From NCBI GenBank assembly GCA_040222275.1, contig JAVKDJ010000048.1:310001-374000 (forward strand): a stretch of 64,000 nucleotides of DNA. The letters are read 5' to 3'. The notes under the pieces are model-generated. The model saw nothing but the letters and a program-made list of their open reading frames with translations, did no database searches and was not told the origin of the DNA. Below are positions 6,725 to 15,646 of the stretch, piece after piece; position 1 is the stretch's first letter, and the number at the start of each line of letters is the position of its first letter. This DNA is from CAXBNB01 sp040222275. Its GTDB lineage: Bacteria; Bacteroidota; Bacteroidia; Cytophagales; Cyclobacteriaceae. Made by a program: the position numbers and the translations under genes.

Positions 6725-9182
6725 TATATTGATATTGTTGTTGCTGGTGAGCCAATCCGTGTTTGGACAATGGCATATTACCGGCAAAGTGACGGATGGG
6801 GCCACACAAAAACCGCTACCTATGGTGGATGTGTACAATAAGTCCACCAACTTTCTGACCACCACTGACAAAAATGGCCGTTTTGATATTCCCAATTTGG
6901 CCTCTGGCGAATATGAGCTCATCATATTTTCGTACGATTATGAAGCCCAGTCCAGAAAAGTGTCTGTTGGCCAGTCCAATCAATCAGTTGATTTTGAATT
7001 GCTTGAATTGTCGCAGGAGCTATCTGAGGTGGTGGTAAGCCAGCAGCGGGAAAAGATATTTGGGTTGAAACGGTTGATGCCGGTAGAAGGTACGGCCATC
7101 TACGCTGGCAAGAAAACCGAGGTAGTATTGCTCGACCAACTGGTGGGAAACCTGGCCAGCAACAATGCGCGTCAGGTGTATTCACAGGTAGTAGGCCTCA
7201 ATATTTATGAAAACAATGATGCCGGGCTACAACTCAACATAGGTGGAAGGGGGTTGGACCCAAACCGAACCTCAAACTTCAACACCCGTCAAAACGGCTA
7301 TGACATAAGTGCCGATGTGTTGGGATATCCTGAAAGCTACTATACACCCCCTGCAGAGGCCCTGAGCGAAATCCAGGTGATCAGGGGAGCCGCATCCCTA
7401 CAGTACGGCACCCAGTTTGGAGGCTTGATCAATTTTAAAATGAAAAAGCCGGTAAGGGACAAAAAGATAGAGTTGGTTTCGCGCCAGACTCTTGGAAGTT
7501 ACGGGTTGTTTACCACCTTTAATAGCCTGAGCGGAACTGCGGGCAAGTTTAGTTATTACACTTATTTCAATTATAAAAGCGGGGATGGTTATCGGCCAAA
7601 TTCCAACTTTCATTCATCCAACTATTATGGGTATTTTGATTATCAACTGACCAGAAAAACAAGTTTGAGTTTTGAACTCACACACCTGAGCTATCTGTCC
7701 AAACAGCCCGGAGGGCTCACCGATACCCAATTTGTAGCGGATCCGATGTACAGCAACAGGGAAAGGAACTGGTTTGAGGTTGACTGGAACCTCTATGCCA
7801 TGAAACTGAAGCATAAATTGAGCCCTAAGACTGATATTAGTTTGAATGTTTTTGGACTGGATGCTGAGAGAAATGCCCTGGGCTTTAGGGGCAATATTGA
7901 AAATGCGAACAGCAACCCTATTACTGACATGGATGAGTCGGATGCCAATGGCCAATTCGTTTCACCAAGAGACCTTATCAAGGGTAGCTACAAAAATTGG
8001 GGTGCGGAGGCCAGGGTGCTCACCCGCTACCGCGTAAAAGGCCAAAATGCAGTTTTTTTGATAGGGTCTAAATTTTACAACGCCAACAATTCGGCCAATC
8101 AAGGGGCTGGTTCATCCGGTACAGGGGCCGATTTTGCATTCAATGACGAAACATATCCCGATTATCCAAATCAGTCGGCATTTAAATTTCCCAACTTAAA
8201 TGCTTCCCTGTTTGGTGAAAATATATTTTTCATCAATGATAAGTTGTCGCTCACTCCAGGTTTCAGGTACGAGTACATAAAAACTGAAAGTATTGGTACC
8301 TACAATGAGGTAAATTTCGACAATGCTGGTAATCCGATTTTTAATCAGGAAAGGGAAGACAACCGTACATTAGAACGCTCATTTGTATTGCTGGGGCTGG
8401 GTGCCAGCTACCAGCAAAATGACCATGTAGAATGGTACGCGAATTTTTCCCAAAACTACAGGTCTGTCACATTTTCTGACATCAGGACTGTGCAAGAAAC
8501 TTTTTTCGTTGACCCTGATATATCCGATGAGGAGGGCTTTACTTCAGACTTTGGGGTAAGGGGCAAGTGGGGAGAGCAACTTTCCTATGATCTGGGTGGC
8601 TTTGGTTTGCTCTACAACGATAGGATAGGTATAGTACTGGATGATAGGGCTTATAGGGTAAGGAAAAATATTGGCAAGGCCTTTATATACGGATTGGAGG
8701 CTTTTGCCGATTGGAATTTGATTGGTACGTTGAAAGCTGATGCCAACAAGTTCAGGCTCAATTGGTTTGTGAATACGGCGCTCACCAATTCAGAATATGT
8801 GGATTCGGAAATCAATAATGTAAAAGGAAAGAAAGTAGAGTTTATCCCTGCTGTAAATCTGAAAACCGGGTTGAAATTTGGGTATCAGAATTTATTGGCC
8901 AGCCTGCAATATACCCGGTTGTCAAGGCAATATACCGATGTTGAAAACTCCCCAATTCCCCAGTCGGGCGACAATAGGGAAGGGGTGATTGGCGAGATAC
9001 CTGCTTATCAGATTGTAGATTTTTCCCTTTCCTTTACCCATAAAATGCTGCGTTTCGAATCAGGGTTAAACAACCTGCTGAACAGCAACTACTTCACCCG
9101 CAGGGCCACCGGGTATCCGGGCCCTGGGATAATACCTTCGGAAGGCAGAAATTTCTATTTCACGCTACAGGTGAAAATTTGA
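6705..9182 (+). CDS. TonB-dependent outer-membrane receptor, FecA-like
   Basis: An 825-residue receptor starting at the ATG at 6705, inside the end of the carboxylase-like gene. A signal peptide (about 1-19, ending SVFGQ) is followed by a carboxypeptidase-regulatory-like domain (ITGKVTDG, about 20-100). Next come a plug domain with NIGGRGLDPNRTSN and NGYDISADVLGYPESYYTPP, then IQVIRGAASLQYGTQFGG, and a 22-strand barrel ending in FYFTLQVKI with a terminal hydrophobic residue. The plug motifs are those of ferric-citrate (FecA-type) receptors. It should import a ferric chelate using TonB energy, with the two upstream lipoproteins as surface partners. It is the last gene of the operon; a convergent gene ends 10 bases later. 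Confidence 0.9.
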   Translation: MRLKDYNILILLLLVSQSVFGQWHITGKVTDGATQKPLPMVDVYNKSTNFLTTTDKNGRFDIPNLASGEYELIIFSYDYEAQSRKVSVGQSNQSVDFELLELSQELSEVVVSQQREKIFGLKRLMPVEGTAIYAGKKTEVVLLDQLVGNLASNNARQVYSQVVGLNIYENNDAGLQLNIGGRGLDPNRTSNFNTRQNGYDISADVLGYPESYYTPPAEALSEIQVIRGAASLQYGTQFGGLINFKMKKPVRDKKIELVSRQTLGSYGLFTTFNSLSGTAGKFSYYTYFNYKSGDGYRPNSNFHSSNYYGYFDYQLTRKTSLSFELTHLSYLSKQPGGLTDTQFVADPMYSNRERNWFEVDWNLYAMKLKHKLSPKTDISLNVFGLDAERNALGFRGNIENANSNPITDMDESDANGQFVSPRDLIKGSYKNWGAEARVLTRYRVKGQNAVFLIGSKFYNANNSANQGAGSSGTGADFAFNDETYPDYPNQSAFKFPNLNASLFGENIFFINDKLSLTPGFRYEYIKTESIGTYNEVNFDNAGNPIFNQEREDNRTLERSFVLLGLGASYQQNDHVEWYANFSQNYRSVTFSDIRTVQETFFVDPDISDEEGFTSDFGVRGKWGEQLSYDLGGFGLLYNDRIGIVLDDRAYRVRKNIGKAFIYGLEAFADWNLIGTLKADANKFRLNWFVNTALTNSEYVDSEINNVKGKKVEFIPAVNLKTGLKFGYQNLLASLQYTRLSRQYTDVENSPIPQSGDNREGVIGEIPAYQIVDFSLSFTHKMLRFESGLNNLLNSNYFTRRATGYPGPGIIPSEGRNFYFTLQVKI

Positions 9183-9192
9183 GTATCGAAAA

Positions 9193-9660
9193 TTAGTGTG
9201 CTTCTTCTTTGAAGTCGTCCAGGCTTTTTACCCAATTGATAAGGAGGTTTTTGTCATCGCTGCTCAATCGTGCGCCGGCATGTACCCAGGTGTAGGAGTT
9301 TAAGGGCATTTCCCCTTCTTCCACTTCTTCATAAAATTCTTCCAGTTTGTGTGCCCTCTTTTTGGCATCATAGTCTGTCCAAAGGGAAAAATTGAAATGT
9401 TTGCGGCCATCGTTGATGTGGTTTTTTACCCACCAAGATACAGGTGCTACGTTAGAGTACCAGGGGTAGGTTGTCTCGTGTGAGTGGCAATCATAGCACG
9501 CCGTTTTTAATATTTTGGACACGTTGATAGGTGGGTTGGTGGCTGCAATAAAATCTTTTTTGGTTTCAATTGCAGGGTTTTCTTTATCAATCCTGAAAAA
9601 TTGGATCACTACAATTATCACCAATACGGCCAGGCCTATCTTCTTTTTATTAATAGTCAT
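9193..9660 (-). CDS. Haem-binding domain protein (CxxCH, PF14376 type)
   Basis: A 155-residue protein with an N-terminal membrane anchor (residues 8-22), then CYDCH (Cys55, Cys58, His59), a c-type haem attachment site. It is followed by the family pattern YPWYSNVAPVSWWV, HINDGRKHFNFS and EVEEGEMPLNSYTW. These match the Bacteroidota haem-binding domain family of small periplasmic c-type haem proteins. It is convergent with the receptor gene with a 10-base gap, so it is not in the iron operon, but haem maturation would depend on iron supply. Its redox partner is unknown. A small secreted-protein gene lies 66 bases upstream on the same strand and might be co-transcribed. Confidence 0.9.
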   Translation of the reverse strand: MTINKKKIGLAVLVIIVVIQFFRIDKENPAIETKKDFIAATNPPINVSKILKTACYDCHSHETTYPWYSNVAPVSWWVKNHINDGRKHFNFSLWTDYDAKKRAHKLEEFYEEVEEGEMPLNSYTWVHAGARLSSDDKNLLINWVKSLDDFKEEAH

Positions 9661-9726
9661 ATCTCAATCCATGTATATTTTTCCGCAATATACACCGATC
9701 AATCAAAAAATAATATGCGAATGCAA

Positions 9727-10149
9727 TTAGAAGGAACCAAAAAGAATATTTAAGGCTCCCTGCACTAAGCTTTGTCCCAAATTAGAAGTGCCATAGGGGT
9801 TGAAACTGTCCAGTTTTTCCTGATTGAAATATTGGTTCATGGGAGCTGTAATAGCCATACTTCTGTATTTAAGCTCGCCTTTGTTGTCCAGATAATAGAC
9901 CTGATCATTGATGGAATTCTTGTTAGAAACAGAAATCACCTGCTCGTTGTTGAAACTAAAAGGCCGGTACCACAGTGCCCCGTATCTGTTTGGATAAGGT
10001 GTGGTAGTTTTTATAACCACCATTGAAAGCGGGTGCAGGTTTGTTTTGGGCAGGTCGGAAATGAAATATTCCCCAATCTGAGCTGAGCAACAATACGGAA
10101 GTACTACCAGTGAAATAAAAAATAAGACGGATTTTATTCTGTTTGCCAT
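9727..10149 (-). CDS. Small secreted protein of unknown function
   Basis: 140 residues with a clear signal peptide (MANRIKSVLFFISLVVLPYCCSA, cleavage before QIGEY). The mature part has short beta-like stretches (YGALWYRPFSF, DQVYYLDNKGELKYRSMAIT) and ends in a hydrophobic, glycine-containing tail (GALNILFGSF). No recognised domain. It lies just upstream of the haem-binding gene on the same strand. Its 180-base upstream region is shared with the divergent PD40 lipoprotein gene. The function cannot be stated. Confidence 0.65.
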   Translation of the reverse strand: MANRIKSVLFFISLVVLPYCCSAQIGEYFISDLPKTNLHPLSMVVIKTTTPYPNRYGALWYRPFSFNNEQVISVSNKNSINDQVYYLDNKGELKYRSMAITAPMNQYFNQEKLDSFNPYGTSNLGQSLVQGALNILFGSF

Positions 10150-10327
10150 GACCTTGGAGTTTGGTTATATGACCACTATTTGGTGGCTCTCCCCCAAAAA
10201 ATGGTGGCACTATTGTCTCAATGGCTTTCTCAGCTACCTGTACTCTCACCTGGCTACCATTCAAATAATAAGGTTGAACCTTGTTGGTATTCAGGCTAGA
10301 TTTAGATGAAAAATTTTAGACGTATTT

Positions 10328-11314
10328 ATGACTGGTATAAAAATCATCGTTGTTTTGCTTGCCGCCATTTGGTTGTTTTCTAATTGCTCCCAGCACAAAA
10401 CGGAAAAACCACAACGCGCCATACAGGAAAACCAGGATGGCATTTCCCTTTTCATGCCTGGTAAAATATCTACCAACTTACCTGAACGGGACCTTGCCAT
10501 CTCCCCGGATGGCAGGCACATCTATTTCACTTTGCAATCCTATAAAAGGGAAAAAAGCGTGATCATGCGTATGGAAAGATCGGAGGGTGTGTGGTCTGAA
10601 CCAGAAACAGCCTCCTTCTCTGGTGTACATGCCGATCTGGAGCCTGCTTTTTCGCCGGATGGCAGCAGGTTATACTTTGTGTCAAACAGGCCTTTGTTCG
10701 ACTCGATACCCAAAAAGGATTATGATATATGGTATGTCGATAGAAAGGGTGGTGGCTGGGGCCCGGCCAAAAACCTGGGCGCACCTGTCAATACTGAAAA
10801 GGACGAATTCTATCCTTCAGTCGTTGGTGATGGTTCATTGTATTTCACTGCCACCTACGAAGACTCCAAAGGCACGGAAGACATATATGTCAGTCGTTTT
10901 GTTGACGGCCAGTACCAAACTCCAGTGAGCCTGGATTCAGCAATCAACTCAGCTACCTACGAATTCAACGCATATGTTTCACAAGATGAGCAGTTCATGT
11001 TGTTTAGTTCCTACGGCAGAAGCGATGACCTGGGAGGTGGCGATTTGTACATGAGCGTGAAGAAAGGAACGGCATGGCAGCCGGCATTTAATCTTGGTCC
11101 ACTAATGAACTCAAAGGGCCTGGACTATTGTCCATTCGTATCCCCAGATGGCAAGACATTGTATTTTACAAGCAATAGGAAGATAGAAGAGGAATGGGAG
11201 AGGGCAACTACCTATTCAGATTTGAACAAAATCCTGAACGGACCTCAAAATGGTTTTGACGATATCTATCAAATGGATTTTAGAACATTGATGGATACCC
11301 TGTCAAGTCGCTAG
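10328..11314 (+). CDS. PD40/TolB-like beta-propeller lipoprotein
   Basis: A 328-residue lipoprotein (signal MTGIKIIVVLLAAIWLFSNC, Cys20). The mature part has PD40 propeller blades: LAISPDGRHIYF, PAFSPDGSRLYFVSNR, FYPSVVGDGSLYFT, and PFVSPDGKTLYFTSNR. Such propellers bind peptides or act as scaffolds in the periplasm. Enzymatic residues were not seen. Its stop overlaps the stop of the convergent GH113-like gene by 4 bases. Confidence 0.85.
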   Translation: MTGIKIIVVLLAAIWLFSNCSQHKTEKPQRAIQENQDGISLFMPGKISTNLPERDLAISPDGRHIYFTLQSYKREKSVIMRMERSEGVWSEPETASFSGVHADLEPAFSPDGSRLYFVSNRPLFDSIPKKDYDIWYVDRKGGGWGPAKNLGAPVNTEKDEFYPSVVGDGSLYFTATYEDSKGTEDIYVSRFVDGQYQTPVSLDSAINSATYEFNAYVSQDEQFMLFSSYGRSDDLGGGDLYMSVKKGTAWQPAFNLGPLMNSKGLDYCPFVSPDGKTLYFTSNRKIEEEWERATTYSDLNKILNGPQNGFDDIYQMDFRTLMDTLSSR

Positions 11315-12345
11315 CCGGCATGTTTCCCATACCATCTGGCTATCAGCGACTGTGCCGGTTTGTTTTGGGGTGTGTATCTGGAGTTGTTCAAACCCCCATT
11401 TTCAGTATGTCTGGCGTGCCATTTCCAAAGAAACCCACCTGCAAACCAGGGTTCATGCCAGTAAGTTTTGAAAATCGCCTCAAGGGCATTTTTCTGACCT
11501 TCCATATTCAGTACACCTTCCTGACGGTCTAGCTCCCAGTGCCCGCCAGCGGTGTAGTCCATACTCCTGTACCCATATTCTGTAAACAGGATGGGTTTTC
11601 CTTCTTTTTGGGAAAAGGCCTTCAATTCGGACTTTACATCCTTCCAATTATTGACCAGGACCGATACATCCGGGGTTTTTTCCTTGCAGATAGGGAAGTA
11701 GGCATCTACGCCAATAAAGTCCAGTTGAGGCCAAAAGGCAACATTGGTATAGTTATCCCAATTGGCGGCATAAGTCAGTTGTCCTCTATACACAGCTCGT
11801 ACCTCACCGATTAGTTTTTTCCAGAAAGCTGGCCGCTTTTGCACGGCTATTTTGTACTCTGTACCAATGCACAGCATTTCTATATTTAGAGAGTCTGATA
11901 ATTTGGCATAAGTCATAATGTAATTCATATATGCCCCTTCCCATTTGAGCCAGTCAGTTTCAGTTTGAAGGTCATACTCACCGGGCCAGCCTTGTCCACG
12001 CACCCACACATGCGGTTTTACCATCACCTTCAACCCAAATTTTCTGGCCTCTTGTATAGTCTGTGCAATCCCTTCGGTGCGTTCACCCCACCATTGCCTT
12101 TGATGGTCGAAATACAGCTGGGCTTCACCCTCCCTGGAAAAGGCATAGGGAGTGACAGCCACCCACCCTGCGTTGATTGTAGTGATAGGCGCCATGTGTT
12201 CAGTTTCCACAGTATGCCTGGGAGCCACAAAACACACGCCGTTGATTTTCTTAATGGCTGGTGCCTCACTCACCGAAAGATAGCAGGCAGATAGTAGAAG
12301 TGTAATGGCCACAAGGGCTAGAGTGAAAGAAACGAGCTTATTCAT
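11311..12345 (-). CDS. GH113-like TIM-barrel glycosidase, lipoprotein
   Basis: A 344-residue lipoprotein (lipobox LLSAC, Cys21) with a TIM-barrel of the glycoside hydrolase family 113 type. Glu163 in CIGTEYK is the expected acid/base at the end of strand 4, and Glu256 in LFTEYGYR the expected nucleophile at strand 7. Other barrel markers are GLKVMVKPHVWV, DFIGVDAYFP and GFLWKWH. Characterised GH113 enzymes are beta-mannanases, but related Bacteroidota proteins are mostly untested, so the substrate is open. The gene is convergent with the PD40 lipoprotein and has its own promoter region; it does not belong to the downstream Sus-like locus by strand. Confidence 0.8.
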   Translation of the reverse strand: MNKLVSFTLALVAITLLLSACYLSVSEAPAIKKINGVCFVAPRHTVETEHMAPITTINAGWVAVTPYAFSREGEAQLYFDHQRQWWGERTEGIAQTIQEARKFGLKVMVKPHVWVRGQGWPGEYDLQTETDWLKWEGAYMNYIMTYAKLSDSLNIEMLCIGTEYKIAVQKRPAFWKKLIGEVRAVYRGQLTYAANWDNYTNVAFWPQLDFIGVDAYFPICKEKTPDVSVLVNNWKDVKSELKAFSQKEGKPILFTEYGYRSMDYTAGGHWELDRQEGVLNMEGQKNALEAIFKTYWHEPWFAGGFLWKWHARHTENGGLNNSRYTPQNKPAQSLIARWYGKHAG

Positions 12346-12613
12346 AAGTTTTTCAATTTACGAATATAACCTTTAGTAGTTTGAATATTATAGCATCTAA
12401 AATAGCCCGATTCTGCGATTAGGTTCATTATATGCAAACTTTTTACCAAATTTTGCAAAAAAGCAGGTGGTTTAGCATAGAGCTATAGGACAAATTTGTG
12501 GTTGTCTTTTTCTTAAAATCCTATAAAGACAATGAAAGTGCAACATTGCTTGTGTTGCGTTTGGCAAAACGGGTTTCTTTTATAGATTTTATTAAGAACT
12601 TAATTTTTTTCAC

Positions 12614-13300
12614 TTGGAAATAGCGGCTTCTCATCAGTTAAACCACACACCTAACGAAACATCGTTTCCGGCAGGTAATGGGCTATTGAAAATAAATGAA
12701 TGGGAAACCAAACCTGAGGCAGAGGTATGGAACGCCTTTAGGGAAGGCAATGATGAAGCATTTGCCTACATTTATAGAAAATATGTAAGGTTGCTTTTAA
12801 ACTACGGTTGCCAGATTGTAGCAAACAGGGAGTTGGTATTGGATGCCATTCAGGACACTTTTGAGTATTTGAGGAAAAAGAGAAAAAAACTCGGGCATAC
12901 CAATTCCATAAAACCCTATTTGTATAAGTCCCTGAGAAGGGCTGTTTTGGTAAAAATAAAAAAGAACAAAGAAAAAATAAAAGCCGAACAAGAGGCTTGT
13001 GAAGGCTTTCAAATAAGCTTGTCACATGAGTCGATCCTTATTGACAAGCAGATGAACAGCGAAATGATTGACAGTTTGGAAAAGGCGTTCAACAAACTAC
13101 CAACTGCTCAAAAGGAGGCCGTGCTTATGTACTATTACGAAGGGTTTTCTTATGAAGAGATAGCTGGCATACTGGAAATAAAATCTGTCAGAAATGCACG
13201 TAAGCTCATCTATAGGGCAGTGGACAACCTCAAAAAAGAGATCACGCTTGTTGGTGTCATTAGTACCCTGACGGCTATTCTGTTCTTTCTTCTGCGTTAG
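12614..13300 (+). CDS. ECF RNA polymerase sigma factor
   Basis: A 228-residue sigma-70 family factor. Region 2 spans about 40-110 (NDEAFAYIYRKYVRLLLNYG, DAIQDTFEYL) and region 4 about 150-205 (LPTAQKEAVLMYYYEGFSYEEIAGIL, with the recognition helix after it). No ATG precedes the conserved core, so the TTG at 12614 is the most plausible start; an in-frame stop lies 7 codons before it. Residues 209-228 form a hydrophobic tail (LVGVISTLTAILFFLLR). By genome organisation it is the partner of the FecR anti-sigma factor at 15.6 kb, and should drive the SusC/SusD operon when substrate binds. A gene on the opposite strand separates the pair. Confidence 0.88.
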   Translation: MEIAASHQLNHTPNETSFPAGNGLLKINEWETKPEAEVWNAFREGNDEAFAYIYRKYVRLLLNYGCQIVANRELVLDAIQDTFEYLRKKRKKLGHTNSIKPYLYKSLRRAVLVKIKKNKEKIKAEQEACEGFQISLSHESILIDKQMNSEMIDSLEKAFNKLPTAQKEAVLMYYYEGFSYEEIAGILEIKSVRNARKLIYRAVDNLKKEITLVGVISTLTAILFFLLR

Positions 13301-13410
13301 CCATATAGATCAGGCTATTGCGTAGCTGCCCGCGACTTTCCTCTTTTGTTCTTTTTGGATAAATATGAGACAGCTTCTAAGAAATTGTCCCCTGTCACTT
13401 ACGTATGGTT

Positions 13411-15408
13411 TCAATCCATCACACAGCGAATGCAGGCCCCATCTGACATGTTTATTGGATGGCGCCCAATTTTTGATTGTCCGCTCAGCCTTCTTATGAT
13501 TGCTCCGGTTGAGGTAACAAAGTAACCATATTGGTTCATTTGCAAGAATTGCGCCCCGATTGAATACCCTGCCAATTTACCCGCAAAACCGGTGATTGCA
13601 CAGTTTACACCACTTCCTTCTGTTCCCGTGTTGCTCTCACATGGTTCTTCTTTCAATTGGTCACCTTCATCTGTACCCCTATTGTCCCATTCCAGGAGGT
13701 CGGCATCAGTCTCACTCATACCAAGGTATATTTCCATCAATTTCCATTCGGTATCGCTTGGAATGTGCCATCCGGCAGGACAGATACCCTGACTACTTTC
13801 CGTGGTGTTATAATTCATAGCTTCCTCCAATTGATACAATCCGCCATAAATGTTGCAATTGGTAGGGTCATCATCATAACAATATTTTTCAATCGTACCA
13901 TTGTCGGTCTGGTTTAATACTTCCGTACCGTTTGTAGAGATATTGATTCTTGTACCAACATTAAGATTCTCAGCCATCCAAATTTGAGTGCCAATAGGTA
14001 TCGCCACATATTCCTGATTGTCCCTTGAGTCTATGAAGGTAAAATAGATAGGGATATTCGTGGAAATTTCACAGGCGCTTGCATCCGTTATTGTGGCGGT
14101 GTACACACCAGGGCCAATTCCATTAATATCTTCGGTTGTCTCCGAGTTTGACCAGCTTACAGTGTAGGGTGGGGTGCCTCCGGTTGGTGTAAGGTCAATG
14201 GCCCCAGTATTTCCTCCCATAGTTGTGTTTGTGGTTGTTGCCGAAACAGAAAGTGAGCTGGTGGCTTCTGAAACGGTTATGCCCTTGATGATACTATAGC
14301 CATTTGCATCAGAGACCTTCACAAAATAAATACCAGCACATGCTGGCTCAAGAGTAGCAGCACCATCCGACCTATCTATTGGATTGGACCAATTTGAGTT
14401 GAAACAATGGGCACTATGGTCACTACTTGATATCCATTCTATCGAGGTGGGCCACCAATCGGTTATGGTGTCATGGGTAAAAGTAAGGTCGATTTCACCA
14501 TTTGCAGTTTCGAAACAAGCATCCCTGACAACAGCCTGCACCTCAAAAGGAACTTCCCCTGATATATAATTTTGGGTTAAAGATTCAAAATCGCCTATAT
14601 TGGCGGATATACCCAACTCAGAGTAGCGGTTTTCGAGGTTCTGACGCACTTCTGTCAAATCCACCAATTGAACCCCATTTATCAGGTCTGCCTTTATGCC
14701 CGTATCATCCAAAACTCCATCACCTGTAATATCAGTGCTTATGTTCGCCAGTAATTCTGTCAAATCTGCGACCGATCTATTGGCCTGTAAAATCACTGAA
14801 ATTGCCATCAGAATAGAATTCCCTTCGCCGCTTTTGGAAATGTCTAAGTTCTCCGAATTGTTGATAGTGCTTGGCTGGAAAGAAAAAATATTCAAAACCT
14901 CTGTTTGCGCCTGCTCTTTAGCCTGAGAAAATGATAAACCATCAGCTATGAGTTTTTTAACCCTATTGGACTCAAGGTGGGAAAGGATGTTGACATTTAT
15001 GCTACTAGCGCTGGAGATATCAGATAAAGCAAACATGGTTAACTGTGCAGTTGAGTTGCTCCCTTCCACTTCATTGAAATAAAATCCATCTGCCCTAAGT
15101 TCTACGAATTCGGACTCCAATGTAATGTTGTTGATTTCAAAAGTTCCCGTGTTATCAATGATCTGGGTGGTGAAATTTTTACCGGTAGCCGTGAGGTTTT
15201 GGTCAAGTTCTGCAATTGTGATGGCTGTTCCATTCAGGTATGGGCCTTTTTGAACAAAACCATTGATTACTTCCTTGTCAATTGTTTTGGTTTTTAAATC
15301 ATCGTCCGAGCTCGAGCAAGCCTGAAGAAATGCAAGGATAAAGTAGGAGCTGCATGCAATTATTGCTCGAATTACAGACCGTAAGTTGTAATAGTTAGAG
15401 CGTCTCAT
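13411..15408 (-). CDS. FISUMP-domain lipoprotein with SprB-type repeats
   Basis: From the ATG at 15408 this is a 665-residue lipoprotein (FLQACSSSDDD gives the lipobox and a surface-export signal); the frame is open further upstream through the A/T tract but lacks signal character. Domains in order: an N-terminal carboxypeptidase-regulatory-like segment (GFVQKGPYLNGT), a helical stretch with EF-hand-like DITGDGVLDDTG, two SprB-type beta repeats (GEIDLTFTHD and NTGAIDLTPTGGTPPYTVSWSN), and a C-terminal FISUMP domain (IGTQIWMAENLN, GICPAGWHIPSDTEWK). Such proteins are exposed and adhesive; no catalytic site is evident. It sits between the sigma factor and FecR genes on the opposite strand. Confidence 0.85.
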   Translation of the reverse strand: MRRSNYYNLRSVIRAIIACSSYFILAFLQACSSSDDDLKTKTIDKEVINGFVQKGPYLNGTAITIAELDQNLTATGKNFTTQIIDNTGTFEINNITLESEFVELRADGFYFNEVEGSNSTAQLTMFALSDISSASSINVNILSHLESNRVKKLIADGLSFSQAKEQAQTEVLNIFSFQPSTINNSENLDISKSGEGNSILMAISVILQANRSVADLTELLANISTDITGDGVLDDTGIKADLINGVQLVDLTEVRQNLENRYSELGISANIGDFESLTQNYISGEVPFEVQAVVRDACFETANGEIDLTFTHDTITDWWPTSIEWISSSDHSAHCFNSNWSNPIDRSDGAATLEPACAGIYFVKVSDANGYSIIKGITVSEATSSLSVSATTTNTTMGGNTGAIDLTPTGGTPPYTVSWSNSETTEDINGIGPGVYTATITDASACEISTNIPIYFTFIDSRDNQEYVAIPIGTQIWMAENLNVGTRINISTNGTEVLNQTDNGTIEKYCYDDDPTNCNIYGGLYQLEEAMNYNTTESSQGICPAGWHIPSDTEWKLMEIYLGMSETDADLLEWDNRGTDEGDQLKEEPCESNTGTEGSGVNCAITGFAGKLAGYSIGAQFLQMNQYGYFVTSTGAIIRRLSGQSKIGRHPINMSDGACIRCVMD

Positions 15409-15505
15409 ATGCCTGGTTGTCAGTAGAGTATGGCAATTTACTGAATTTTTCAGGTAAATCCTATACCAAGAATTCCTATTGTTAGAGAAGAAATCCATCA
15501 TAGAT

Positions 15506-15537
15506 AAAAAAAAAATTGATTTTTTTTTAAAAAAAAA
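15506..15537. other. A10-TTGA-T9-A9 tract in the divergent promoter region
   Basis: Ten A, then TTGA, nine T and nine A lie between the divergent FISUMP lipoprotein and FecR genes. Such phased A/T tracts bend DNA, can act as UP-like elements and are prone to slippage. The 15409-15646 gap holds no gene. Confidence 0.6.
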
Positions 15538-15646
15538 GGGACATTGAACCAAACGGCTTCTTTATGTCTATGAAAGCTTGAAAGAAGTGAAGCACCTATA
15601 GTTTCACTATTCAATTAAAACAGTGTAATTAAATGAGCATAGTATC

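Noticed and set aside
15409..15552. Upstream extension of the FISUMP lipoprotein frame
   Set aside because: It runs through homopolymer tracts and would bury the lipobox about 80 residues inside the protein.
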